Source: Saccharibacillus sp. CPCC 101409 (lineage in GTDB: Bacteria; Bacillota; Bacilli; Paenibacillales; Paenibacillaceae). Taken from it: 64,000 bases of DNA. A program made the position numbers and the translations under genes. The notes below the pieces were generated by a model. It searched no databases. It had not been told where the DNA came from and was given only the letters and a program-made list of their open reading frames with translations. Positions 16,626-24,645 of this stretch are shown here, piece by piece (the first letter of the stretch is position 1; every line of letters begins with the position of its first letter). The DNA lies in assembly GCF_030518235.1 (NCBI RefSeq), contig NZ_JAULSA010000012.1:99226-163225 (forward strand). Reading direction: 5' to 3'.

Positions 16626-16708
16626 TTAAAAGGATAGAGGTGTTCTGTTTGCGGCCGGCGGGGGAAAGGGTAATAGGAAGCAAACGACGTCAAGGAGCTG
16701 AGAATCAC

Positions 16709-17458
16709 ATGGAATTTGAACATTTGACCGTAATCGTCACCGGAGCCGCTCAAGGAATCGGCCGGGCGGTTGCGAAGAGCTACGCCGAACAGGGAGCGCG
16801 CGTCGTGCTTGCCGATACGAAAGAAGCGGAAGGCGCGGCTGCCGCGGCGGAGATCCGCAATTCCGGCGGAGAAGCGATCTTCGTTCCCTGCGATGTGTCC
16901 AAAGAAGCGGATATCACCCAGCTGATGCGCGAAGCGATCGAAGCGTTCGGACAAATCGATATCCTGATCAATAACGCCGGCTTCGGAACCTGGAAGTCGC
17001 CGTACGAGCTGAGCGTCAAAGAATGGGACGACGTGTTGAACACGAATGTGCGCGGCGCGTTTCTGGGCACGCGGGAAGCCGCGCTGCATATGCGCAAGCA
17101 TGCTTCCGGCTGCGTCGTCAATCTGTGTTCGACGCGCGCGCACATGTCCGAGCCGGATTCGGAAGCCTACGCCGCGTCTAAGGGCGCGATTCTGGCGCTG
17201 ACGCACGCGATGGCCGTGTCGCTCGGCAAAGACGGCATCCGGGTTAACTGCATCAGTCCGGGTTGGATCGAAACGGGCGATTACGAAGCGCTGCGGGACG
17301 AGGACCACAAGCAGCATCCCGCCGGACGCGTGGGACGCCCGGAAGACGTGGCGCGCGCTTGTCTGTACCTGACGCATCCGGACAATACGTTTCTGACCGG
17401 AACGGAATTGGTATTGGACGGCGGAATGACGCGGAAAATGATTTACGAGCCCGATTGA
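16709..17458 (+). CDS. SDR-family NAD(P)-dependent oxidoreductase
   Basis: 249 aa, a classical short-chain dehydrogenase. The cofactor motif TGAAQGIG is at 11-18, NNAG at 88-91, and the catalytic triad is Ser141, Tyr154 and Lys158 (YAASK). ISPGWIETG follows. Asp after the second beta strand (LADTK) points to NAD rather than NADP. RBS AAGGAG lies about 11 bases before ATG. Substrate unknown; the nearest guess is a 3-oxoacyl reductase or sugar/alcohol dehydrogenase. A Rex-like palindrome upstream would fit NADH-dependent control. Terminator downstream. Confidence 0.9.
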   Translation: MEFEHLTVIVTGAAQGIGRAVAKSYAEQGARVVLADTKEAEGAAAAAEIRNSGGEAIFVPCDVSKEADITQLMREAIEAFGQIDILINNAGFGTWKSPYELSVKEWDDVLNTNVRGAFLGTREAALHMRKHASGCVVNLCSTRAHMSEPDSEAYAASKGAILALTHAMAVSLGKDGIRVNCISPGWIETGDYEALRDEDHKQHPAGRVGRPEDVARACLYLTHPDNTFLTGTELVLDGGMTRKMIYEPD

Positions 17459-17480
17459 GGCGATCAAGCAGAGTAAAGCG

Positions 17481-17517
17481 AGGCGGGCAAACGCGCAAGC
17501 GGAGCCTGCCTTATTTT
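17481..17517 (+). terminator. Intrinsic terminator
   Basis: AGGCGGGC pairs with GCCTGCCT (one G.U) around a 15-base loop, followed by TATTTT. Confidence 0.7.
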
Positions 17518-17676
17518 CATGACTGGACTTATTGCACGCATTTCCGGACTTTCCGAGCATGTTAGCAAACCTGCTATTTATACTTGTTTACGATGTTCAG
17601 AGCGGGCTGTGCCTTCATCCGCTGTACGCTTTTTTTACGTTGTTCGAATTTTTGTCATGGAATATGTAAATAAAAG

Positions 17677-17704
17677 GTTTAAGTGCTTCGATTTCGGGTA
17701 AATT
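17677..17704 (+). promoter_or_regulatory. Sigma-B or sigma-F type promoter
   Basis: GTTTAA-N13-GGGTAA matches the sigma-B consensus. Read as GTTTA with GGGTAAATT it also fits the forespore sigma-F pattern (GYWTA...GGnnAnAnT). It lies about 125 bp before the GerQ-like spore gene, which favours a sporulation role. The rest of the 17518-17833 gap has no gene I can support. Confidence 0.55.
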
Positions 17705-17833
17705 AATAGGCATGGAGTAATGTTCGCTTCTTATTCTCAGTATTTCTTCTCCTAAGTTCACTGTACGGACAGCCGGACGTGAAGCCAAATTCACTTATTC
17801 GCGGACATCCGCGCAAAACACGAGGAGGAATAA

Positions 17834-18241
17834 ATGATGGAATACGCATACTCGCCGGTGACTTACCGGATTGGCAGCGGTTTGAACGGACTGTCGGGCA
17901 AGAGCGCGGCGGGTTTCCGCAATCCGCTTGCAAGATCGGGCGCTCCGATGATCGACGCTTCGATTCCGCAGACCAATTACGATCAGCCGAATGTGATGTC
18001 CACTTTGCAGAACAACCTGGGACGGATCGGCACTTTTTATCTGGTACCCGGAATGAACGCGGGCGTTACGGCTTCTTCGATCGAAGGACGACTCGAAGCC
18101 GCAGGCAGCGATCATATCGTGCTGAGCGCCGAATACGGCCAGCGCACCGTCGTACCGATGAGCAGTATCGATTACGTGGTATTCAGCGATACGACCGGTT
18201 ATTTCTATTCGGGCAACGAAGCTTTTTTCGCCGGACAATAA
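17834..18241 (+). CDS. GerQ-like spore coat protein
   Basis: 135 aa. The C-terminal half, LGRIGTFYLV then EGRLEAAGSDHIVLS and VVPMSSIDYVVF, matches the conserved GerQ domain (the B. subtilis protein cross-linked into the spore coat and needed for CwlJ localisation). The N-terminal half is a shorter, low-complexity tail than in B. subtilis GerQ (181 aa). RBS GGAGG lies just before; ATG at 17834 or 17837 are both possible. A sigma-B/sigma-F type promoter lies upstream and a terminator follows. A role in the spore coat is family inference. Confidence 0.78.
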   Translation: MMEYAYSPVTYRIGSGLNGLSGKSAAGFRNPLARSGAPMIDASIPQTNYDQPNVMSTLQNNLGRIGTFYLVPGMNAGVTASSIEGRLEAAGSDHIVLSAEYGQRTVVPMSSIDYVVFSDTTGYFYSGNEAFFAGQ

Positions 18242-18333
18242 CCTTCACCCAGCAGGTGTTCCCGTCGTTCCGAAGCGGAATTCCAATCATCCCACTTTAA
18301 AGCGAGGTTTGGACCCCACATGGATATCCACAT

Positions 18334-18564
18334 ATGAAAGCCCCTTTGCCGATCGGACGGTGGAGGGGCTTTTTTAATGAACGTCGTTTAGAAAAGACTA
18401 TTTACAGAGCCGGAACACAAGTTTCGATCCTATTCACGCACGACGCGATGCACACGTTCGAAGGCTCTCAAACCGGTTTTCGCTCGGAATCGGGCGCGGT
18501 CGTTATTTTTGTCCTTGAAGAAAAAGAATATAAACTGCACAGTATTCATGTAAGCAGGGAATAA
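18334..18564 (+). CDS. Doubtful 76-aa reading frame over a terminator
   Basis: An open frame whose first 15 codons are the terminator hairpin of the GerQ-like gene, with no Shine-Dalgarno before the ATG at 18334. The later part (TQVSILFTHDAMHTF onward) has ordinary codon use and could be a real C-terminal segment started from a weak internal site, or a gene remnant. I list it because the gap otherwise has no content. Confidence 0.25.
   Translation: MKAPLPIGRWRGFFNERRLEKTIYRAGTQVSILFTHDAMHTFEGSQTGFRSESGAVVIFVLEEKEYKLHSIHVSRE
18337..18376 (+). terminator. Intrinsic terminator after the GerQ-like gene
   Basis: AAAGCCCCT pairs with AGGGGCTTT, followed by a T run. Confidence 0.9.
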
Positions 18565-18599
18565 TATATCGAGCGATCAGATAGAAAGAAGGGCTACGC

Positions 18600-18959
18600 A
18601 TGGAGGCGAGTTACTCGCATTACGGTCTGGGCATGGAAGCGCTCGATGCCGGCCGCATGGAGGAAGCGATCCGTCACTTCAACGCATCGCTGACCGAAGG
18701 CGAACATTTTGCAACACATATGAGGTTGTACGAATGTTATAAACGCCTGAACGCTCACGAGCCGGCAAAGAAGCATATTCAGCAGGCTTATGCTCTGAAC
18801 GACAGAAGCGACAAAGTGTCGCTGGAGTATGCCCGTACTCTGCATGAGGCCGGAAGCATCGCGCAAGCGCGGGACGTTTTGCAAAAAATTCTGTCCCGCA
18901 ATCCTTCGTATTTTCCCGCCAGACAGCTGCTATCGGATGAAAATCCGCCCATGCAGTAA
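18600..18959 (+). CDS. Small TPR-repeat protein
   Basis: 119 aa, entirely helical, with about three tetratricopeptide repeats: GLGMEALDAGRMEEAIRHF, then LYECYKRLNAHEPAKKHI, then EYARTLHEAGSIAQARDVL. The TPR pattern (small residue at 8, Ala at 20, Pro near the end in NPSYFPA) is clear. RBS AGAAGGG lies before ATG. Such proteins bind a partner; the partner is not evident here. No signal peptide. Confidence 0.82.
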   Translation: MEASYSHYGLGMEALDAGRMEEAIRHFNASLTEGEHFATHMRLYECYKRLNAHEPAKKHIQQAYALNDRSDKVSLEYARTLHEAGSIAQARDVLQKILSRNPSYFPARQLLSDENPPMQ

Positions 18960-19004
18960 AGTAAACGCAGAGGAAGATCGGCTCGGACGGCGAAATACAT
19001 TAGT

Positions 19005-19045
19005 CGGCAGTTTGATTCGCACGTATTAAATCAGGCAAACTGCCG
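19005..19045. promoter_or_regulatory. Long hairpin upstream of the fucosidase gene
   Basis: CGGCAGTTTG pairs perfectly with CAAACTGCCG; the stem is extended inward by TGATT/AATCA with a GG bulge. No T run follows, so it is a poor terminator. It lies 48 bp before the fucosidase start and may be an mRNA-stabilising structure or an operator. Confidence 0.45.
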
Positions 19046-19092
19046 CAGATGGAACGGCGAGCAGCCGATCAAGAAAGGACGCGATCTCCACT

Positions 19093-20595
19093 ATGAATTT
19101 GCAAGAAATCGCAAGCATTGCTCCGTCGCACAGGCAGTTGGCCTGGCAGCGGCTGGGTTTTTACGGTTTTATCCATTTCGGCATGAATACGATGACAAAC
19201 CGCGAGTGGGGCGAAGGGCATGAAGATCTTTCGCTGTTCAACCCCGAGAAGCTGGACGCGCGCGAGTGGGTTTCGCTGCTGCGCGAATCCGGCATGCAGG
19301 CGGTCATTCTGACCTGCAAGCATCACGACGGCTTCTGCTTATGGCCGAGCGAGTACTCGGCGCATACGGTAGCGAATACGCCCTGGCGCGGCGGACGAGG
19401 GGATTTGGTCAAGGAAGTGTCGGACGCCTGCCGTGAATATGGATTGAAATTCGGCGTCTATTTGTCGCCCTGGGACCGGACGGAGTCCAGCTACGGCGAA
19501 GGCAAGGCTTACGACGACTTCTATGTCAGCCAGCTTACGGAGCTGCTGCGAAATTACGGCGAGATCGGCTGCGTATGGCTGGACGGCGCCAACGGAGAAG
19601 GTCCGAGCGGGAAAAAGCAGTCTTACGATTGGGATCGTTATTACAAAGTCGTCAGACGCTGTCAGCCCGGCTGTGTCATCAGCGTATGCGGTCCGGATAT
19701 TCGCTGGGTCGGCAACGAGGCGGGACATACCCGTGTCGAAGAATGGAGCGTCGTGCCCGGGCCGCTGCGGGACGCGGAGAAAACGTCGGAGAAATCGCAG
19801 CAGGCGGACGACGGGCAATTCTCCCGTTCTTTCAACTCGATGGAAGAAGACCTGGGCAGCCGCCGGGCGATCGAAGCCTACGACGGGGAATGGGTCTGGT
19901 ATCCGGCCGAGGTCAATACGTCGATCCGGCCGGGTTGGTTCTATCATGCGGAGGAAGACGACCGCGTCCGCAGCGGCAAAGAACTGTTTGAGATCTATCT
20001 TAATTCGGTCGGCGGCAATGCGACTTTTCTGTTGAATGTGCCGCCGAACGCCCGGGGCGAGATCGCCCGGCCGGATCGCGATTCGCTGCTCGATCTGGGT
20101 CGGCGCATTGCGGAGCTCCATGATGAATCTCCAAGCGCAAATGCGCGCCTTGCCGTGTCCAGCACGGATCGCCTGACGAGTGTCGAAGCCTGGCTGGACG
20201 GCGGATTTGCGCATACGAGCCGTCCCGTCGACGAATCGCAGTCAAATATTTTTGCGTCGGATTGGGATTTCTGGAAGCCGGATACCGCAGACGCGGCGCC
20301 CTGGCTGGAGCTGACATTGTCGGGAGAAACGAAAGTTAACGCCGTTGTGCTGCGGGAGCATATCCGGCTTGGACAGCGAATCGAAGCGTTCGAGATCTGG
20401 AGCGAAAGCGAAGAAGCCGCCGGTTTTCCTGCGGATACGAAAAGCTGGAATCGGGTTGCCTCGGGAACTATTGTCGGCTATCAGCGTATCGTTCGACTGA
20501 ACCGGCCGGTCTCGGGAACGATCCGGATCATTTTTAAAGCCTATCGGGGGTTCATGACGCTGGCGCATGTACGGCCGGCCCATATTCGAGACTGA
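19093..20595 (+). CDS. GH29 alpha-L-fucosidase
   Basis: 500 aa, cytoplasmic (no signal peptide). It removes L-fucose from glycans by a retaining mechanism. Family features are the N-terminal GFYGFIHFGMNTMT, the LTCKHHDGFCLW strand, LSPWDR, and the nucleophile Asp in VWLDGANGEG near residue 165. The C-terminal 140 residues form a beta-sandwich resembling discoidin-type modules (LRLGQ...FEIWS region). It most resembles GH29 subfamily B, alpha-1,3/1,4-fucosidases. Import of fucosides would need a transporter that is not encoded nearby. Confidence 0.9.
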   Translation: MNLQEIASIAPSHRQLAWQRLGFYGFIHFGMNTMTNREWGEGHEDLSLFNPEKLDAREWVSLLRESGMQAVILTCKHHDGFCLWPSEYSAHTVANTPWRGGRGDLVKEVSDACREYGLKFGVYLSPWDRTESSYGEGKAYDDFYVSQLTELLRNYGEIGCVWLDGANGEGPSGKKQSYDWDRYYKVVRRCQPGCVISVCGPDIRWVGNEAGHTRVEEWSVVPGPLRDAEKTSEKSQQADDGQFSRSFNSMEEDLGSRRAIEAYDGEWVWYPAEVNTSIRPGWFYHAEEDDRVRSGKELFEIYLNSVGGNATFLLNVPPNARGEIARPDRDSLLDLGRRIAELHDESPSANARLAVSSTDRLTSVEAWLDGGFAHTSRPVDESQSNIFASDWDFWKPDTADAAPWLELTLSGETKVNAVVLREHIRLGQRIEAFEIWSESEEAAGFPADTKSWNRVASGTIVGYQRIVRLNRPVSGTIRIIFKAYRGFMTLAHVRPAHIRD

Positions 20596-20620
20596 AAAGA
20601 ATTTAAACGGAGGGATTCAT

Positions 20621-21526
20621 GTGATCAAACGATTCGCCGCATTCGGGGCCGCTGCGATGATTGCGCTCTCGCTTGTTCAAGGAAACGCCGCCGCTGCCGC
20701 AAAGATCGAAATTATCGTCAACGACAAAAACGTAAGCAGCGATGTGTCCGCTTATATCCGGCAGGGCGTGACCTTCGTCCCGCTGAATGTAGTCGGCCAG
20801 ATTCCCGGCAGCACAGTGAAATGGGACAACGCGGCCAAAACGGCTACGGTTACGAGCGGCACGAAAACCGTCCAATTGGCGGCCGGACAGAAATGGGCTG
20901 TGATCGACGGCAAAAAAACCGCGCTGGCTGCCGCGCCGGTGCTGAGCGGGGGCCGGATCATGGTTCCGCTGCGCGTGATCGCGGAAGCGTCGGGCGCTTA
21001 TGTGGAATGGAGCCCGGCAACGCAGACCGTGTTTATCGGCAAAGCCGACAGCAAGCTGCTGGAGCGGCTGAACAGCGAGAATTTGGCCGAAGCGCGGACG
21101 GCCGCGGTGCAGCTTCCGACGATAAGACTTGTAAAAGGTTTTGAAATCGATCCCGTTTCCGCGGAGGGCCAGAACCTTACTTATTATTTCCCGGAAGGCC
21201 GCGCCGACCGCTTCTTTATCGCGGCGGGCGATCTAATCTATTATTATGAGATCAAAAGTGGTGTCAGCCGCGAAGTCTGGACCGCCAAGCTCGATCCTTT
21301 AACCAAAAAGGGCGAAGGCGCGCTCCCGTTCATACAGTCTAAAGCGCTTGCGCAGGAAGGCAAGAAACCGGCGGTTTCCGGCCGCTTTGCTTTCTTCCAT
21401 GTCATGCCGCATATCGGCGAGGCACAGTACGGATTTGTCGAAGCCGACGGCACGGAGACGCAGCTGGGGCAGCGGGAAATGAACTTCGGGACCATAATCG
21501 GAATCGAAGGCGAACAAAAGCTCTAA
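20621..21526 (+). CDS. Secreted protein with copper-amine-oxidase-like N-terminal (stalk) domain
   Basis: 301 aa with a GTG start preceded by GGAGGG. Signal peptide ends near residue 25 (ALSLVQGNAAAA). Residues 30-140 match the Cu_amine_oxidN1 stalk domain repeated in Paenibacillus surface proteins: VTFVPLNVVGQ, then MVPLRVIAEASGAYVEW. The C-terminal 150 residues are not recognised. It lies 25 bp after the fucosidase gene, so may be cotranscribed, though a secreted protein with a cytoplasmic enzyme is not an obvious functional pair. Terminator follows. Confidence 0.84.
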   Translation: MIKRFAAFGAAAMIALSLVQGNAAAAAKIEIIVNDKNVSSDVSAYIRQGVTFVPLNVVGQIPGSTVKWDNAAKTATVTSGTKTVQLAAGQKWAVIDGKKTALAAAPVLSGGRIMVPLRVIAEASGAYVEWSPATQTVFIGKADSKLLERLNSENLAEARTAAVQLPTIRLVKGFEIDPVSAEGQNLTYYFPEGRADRFFIAAGDLIYYYEIKSGVSREVWTAKLDPLTKKGEGALPFIQSKALAQEGKKPAVSGRFAFFHVMPHIGEAQYGFVEADGTETQLGQREMNFGTIIGIEGEQKL

Positions 21527-21613
21527 CCGCAGGTCAAAGACATATCGCGTATCGTCCTCGGCGCGTCAGCTTTCATATACGGGATGCGCAATATCAATTT
21601 TCCTTTTCTCTAT

Positions 21614-21636
21614 AAGGCCCTTCGGGGCTTTTTATA
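21614..21636 (+). terminator. Intrinsic terminator
   Basis: AAGGCCC and GGGGCTT pair around a short loop, followed by TTTATATTTTTTT. Confidence 0.75.
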
Positions 21637-21700
21637 TTTTTTTGTTGAAAAGTAAACGAAAGCAAACGGCGGAACGTTTATGGAATAAGCCGTTTTACGC

Positions 21701-21728
21701 TTGAAAAGAGCTGTAAAAATCGTATGAT
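21701..21728 (+). promoter_or_regulatory. Sigma-A promoter
   Basis: TTGAAA at 21701-21706, 16-bp spacer, TATGAT at 21723-21728. It would drive the genes starting near 21.8-22 kb. Confidence 0.5.
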
Positions 21729-21797
21729 TTAGAAAGGCCGTTCAATCCGGCGGCTGCGTTTGTACAGCGTTTCGTATAGGGCGGCTTATTTTTGCAC

Positions 21798-21932
21798 ATG
21801 CGAAAGGAGGTATCGCTGACGGATTTTCAAGCAAGCAACCAGCTTAGTCAATCCCAACCGGTTTTTAATGAAAATTTGAAAGGATTCCAAAAAGCTAGAC
21901 TGGTGTTTCAAACGGACAAAATGCTACTATGA
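21798..21932 (+). CDS. Possible 44-aa upstream ORF
   Basis: An open frame from ATG 21798 (MRKEVSLTDF...KMLL) whose TGA overlaps the ATG at 21929. There is no Shine-Dalgarno before the ATG, but AAAGGAGG lies inside it, so translation might start at a later CTG (21815). It could be a leader peptide for the DUF6892 gene or a chance frame. Confidence 0.3.
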   Translation: MRKEVSLTDFQASNQLSQSQPVFNENLKGFQKARLVFQTDKMLL

Positions 21933-21982
21933 AAGGAAGGGAATTTGACGTTTTACCGACATATGCACTGGGAGGAAAGACA

Positions 21983-23443
21983 ATGGGCAAGCTCCAAGCC
22001 TTACTTCAGGCGAATCCCGACGAGGAGCCTTTGGAGCTCTCGCAAAGACTGCTGAACCGGCTGCAAAGCTTTATGCCGGAACAAGCAGGGCATGCGCTGA
22101 TCGAGGCTTCTTTCGAATGGGTGGACGATTTCGGGCTTGACGATGAAACAAACAGGCGTATCGACGATCGGATCAACGAAGCATGGTCGACTTTCGCTCT
22201 TCTGACCCCTGAAGACCGCGTCTGGTTCTATGAAACGATACTTACATATTTGGAACGCGAACCTTTTGTAGAACCGGAAAAAGCGCGGCAAAGCGCGAAG
22301 CTGGCGGAATTGTTCGCTTTACGCAAAGCTTCGCTGGAAAGCTCCTACGCGCTCCGGTCAGAGCTCAGGCTGCAGCATCCCCGGCTGCTGGAACTGCTGA
22401 AGAACTGGATCGACAGGGGAGCGCAGACCGCGCCGGACAGTCCGGGGTTTCCGGGACTTTCGCGCGCCGCCGCTGCGCTGTTCGAAGTGTACTTCAATCA
22501 TCCGCATTATATGGACGACGACGATCTGCGCGCCGAAGCCGCCGGACTTTTGCCTGCGCTGATCCGCATCTTCTATGCGGACTGCAATCATATTCATGTA
22601 TATATGCTCGGCTATCACGGCGATTATGCCAGGGAAACGGCGCTGCTGATCGACTTTTATGTAAAGCTGGACCGGCCCCGGGAAAAGAAAGGCGCCGCTT
22701 ATCTCAGCCTCGCTTCTTCCTTCATGGGGGAAGGGGCGGCGGCGCTCGAACGCGGCGTCGTGCCGGTGCTGGATGTGCTGGGCAGGCTGATGAAAGGCTG
22801 GACGGACGAAGAATTCGACGAATTCCTGGATACGTTCGTGTATTATCCGCTGCTGCATCAGCCGCTGCTCCAGATTGCCAGATCGACGGAGCGCCGGATG
22901 GTACTGGACCTGGCGGTCCGGCAGCAGCGCCGGACTTCCCGCGCCGAAGAAGCGGCGTGCACGCTGGAAGAAGCGAATCGAATTATCGCGCAGATCGAAG
23001 CCGAACGGATGCCCAGCGGAGAAGGCGGAGTGAGATTCGCGGATTTCAACTTCAAGCTTGCGGTGATCGAGGAATTGATGTATAAACAGCAGGTACTGCG
23101 GCCGCGGTTCGATGTAGGGGTATTCGTGCAGGAGTATGTGCTGCGGGAAATCTCGATCGCCGAAGAAGGGGATTGCCCGATCCCGGAAGTTCGCGAATAT
23201 TTCGAACGGCTCGTGCTGACCGAGCAGGATCTGGCGCGGGTGACCAAGCTTGTCATCGCGGGCGGACAGCAGGTCCAGCTTCAGATCGTGCCGTTCTGGA
23301 ACGGCGAAGACGGAATGTTCGATGTGCATTCGCTCGAAGACCTCAAGCACCTGCCGAATCTGCGCGTGCTCCAGACGATCGGGCTGCTGAAAGCCGACGC
23401 GGCTCCCGCTGTCGAGCGCGGCATTATTTTGATTCAGGATTAG
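21983..23443 (+). CDS. DUF6892-like protein
   Basis: 486 aa, soluble. The C-terminal 140 residues (FNFKLAVIEELMY, IPEVREYFERL, QLQIVPFWNGEDGMFD, LKHLPNLRVL) resemble DUF6892, found in Paenibacillus and in immunity-like proteins. The N-terminal 340 residues are helical and unassigned. I chose ATG 21983 because GGAGG lies 7 bases upstream; a longer frame begins at 21929 with no good RBS. It is followed by the methyltransferase gene after 26 bp, so the two are an operon. A direct function is not known. Confidence 0.7.
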   Translation: MGKLQALLQANPDEEPLELSQRLLNRLQSFMPEQAGHALIEASFEWVDDFGLDDETNRRIDDRINEAWSTFALLTPEDRVWFYETILTYLEREPFVEPEKARQSAKLAELFALRKASLESSYALRSELRLQHPRLLELLKNWIDRGAQTAPDSPGFPGLSRAAAALFEVYFNHPHYMDDDDLRAEAAGLLPALIRIFYADCNHIHVYMLGYHGDYARETALLIDFYVKLDRPREKKGAAYLSLASSFMGEGAAALERGVVPVLDVLGRLMKGWTDEEFDEFLDTFVYYPLLHQPLLQIARSTERRMVLDLAVRQQRRTSRAEEAACTLEEANRIIAQIEAERMPSGEGGVRFADFNFKLAVIEELMYKQQVLRPRFDVGVFVQEYVLREISIAEEGDCPIPEVREYFERLVLTEQDLARVTKLVIAGGQQVQLQIVPFWNGEDGMFDVHSLEDLKHLPNLRVLQTIGLLKADAAPAVERGIILIQD

Positions 23444-23469
23444 AAAAAGCTACAGGAAGGATGTGCAGC

Positions 23470-24333
23470 ATGAGCAAACAGCCAACCCCGGACCGGGAAA
23501 ACGAACACGGCGCGACGAAGCAAACGGAACCCGCCGCTTCGCATCCTTTTAACGAGGACGCCTGGAACAAGGAAACGTACGACGCCTGGGTGCAGCGGTT
23601 CGGGACGCCCGAAGAAGCGGCTGCGCGAATCGCCGCGCAGCCTGCGAAATCGTTGTCGGTGCTGCTCGAAGCGATCGGCGATCCTTCCGGCAAACGCATC
23701 ATGAACCTGATGGGTTCGAACGGCAGCAAAGCGGCGGCTCTGGCTCTGCTCGGCGCCAAAGTCACGGTCGCCGATTTCTCGCCGGGCAACCGACGCTACG
23801 CGCTGGACCTGGCGAAAGCCGCCGGCGTGCCGCTGGAGTATATCGTCTCCGACGTGCTGAAGCTGGATACGGCAGTCCTTGCGGGATCGTTCGATATTGT
23901 GCTGGCCGAGATGGGCATCCTGCATTATTTTACGGACCTGTCTCCGTTTATGGCACTCGTACACGCGCTGCTGGCCCCGGGCGGGCGGTTCGTGCTGCGC
24001 GACTTCCATCCGGTGTCCACCAAGCTGATCTCTTCGCGCGGCACGACGGCCAAGATCCGCAAGCATAAAGTCGACGGCGATTATTTCGATACTTCACTGG
24101 AAGAGCAGGAAGCTTCTTTTGCCAAGTATGCGGAAGGAGAGTCTCCGAAGGTGCTGCTGCGTAAGTGGAATCTCGGGGAAATCGTTACGGCCGCCGCCGC
24201 TTCCGGGCTGACGATCCATCGTTTGAACGAGGAACCGAATCTGTCCGGCGACAGCTTCGATCGGGGAATTCCGAAAACATTTACCTTAACGGCGCATAAA
24301 TATTCGCAGGAAACGCCGGAAAAGCGTGCATAA
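23470..24333 (+). CDS. Class I SAM-dependent methyltransferase
   Basis: 287 aa. SAM-binding motif I is NLMGSNGSKAAALALLG (glycine-rich), followed by KVTVADFSPGNRR with the acidic residue after strand 2, then DIVLAEMGILHYF and LAPGGRFVLRDFHP. The first 45 residues are a charged, probably disordered leader. ATG 23470 follows AGGAAGG by 9 bases; a second ATG at 23461 is too close. Methyl acceptor unknown. Terminator downstream. Confidence 0.88.
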   Translation: MSKQPTPDRENEHGATKQTEPAASHPFNEDAWNKETYDAWVQRFGTPEEAAARIAAQPAKSLSVLLEAIGDPSGKRIMNLMGSNGSKAAALALLGAKVTVADFSPGNRRYALDLAKAAGVPLEYIVSDVLKLDTAVLAGSFDIVLAEMGILHYFTDLSPFMALVHALLAPGGRFVLRDFHPVSTKLISSRGTTAKIRKHKVDGDYFDTSLEEQEASFAKYAEGESPKVLLRKWNLGEIVTAAAASGLTIHRLNEEPNLSGDSFDRGIPKTFTLTAHKYSQETPEKRA

Positions 24334-24380
24334 AGCCATCCAGGCCGCATTTCAATATGAACGAAACAAGAATAACGCCG

Positions 24381-24407
24381 AAAAACCGCCGAAAAGGCGG
24401 TTTTTTG
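24381..24407 (+). terminator. Intrinsic terminator
   Basis: AAAAACCGCC pairs with GGCGGTTTTT around GAAAA, followed by TG. Confidence 0.93.
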
Positions 24408-24432
24408 TTCTTTTTGACGCCTTATCCCTATT

Positions 24433-24645
24433 TTGCTCAGCGGCGTCTGGAATTATAATTAAAGTTATAGCTAAAAAAGAAACGGAGTGAGCGAAATTGG
24501 GAAGTTGCTAGCGCCGCCTATGCGGCCGAAGAAAAGAGGACAGTCCCTGACGGTAATTCAATATTATTCAGAAAATCGAAGGAGGTGGACCCGTTTTTCG
24601 CCAATGTAACGCTCAGGGAAGCGGGGCGGAAAACGGGGAAACATA
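24433..24645 (+). promoter_or_regulatory. Promoter and structured leader of the CNNM/CorC gene
   Basis: TATAAT at 24454-24459 with a TTTGCT-like -35 gives a start near 24466 and a leader of about 180 nt. A 13-bp hairpin pairs CCCGTTTTTCGCC (24590-24602) with GGCGGAAAACGGG (24625-24637, one G.U); its 3' arm covers the GGGG ribosome binding site of the TTG start. The loop carries TCAGGGA (24613-24619), the exact complement of TCCCTGA at 24544-24550, so a pseudoknot or alternative fold is possible. This looks like translational control, possibly metal sensing. It is not an evident M-box. Confidence 0.5.

Noticed and set aside
24466..24645. M-box magnesium riboswitch
   Set aside because: CCTATGCGG-like bases occur, but the wider conserved M-box core is not found; kept as an unassigned leader.
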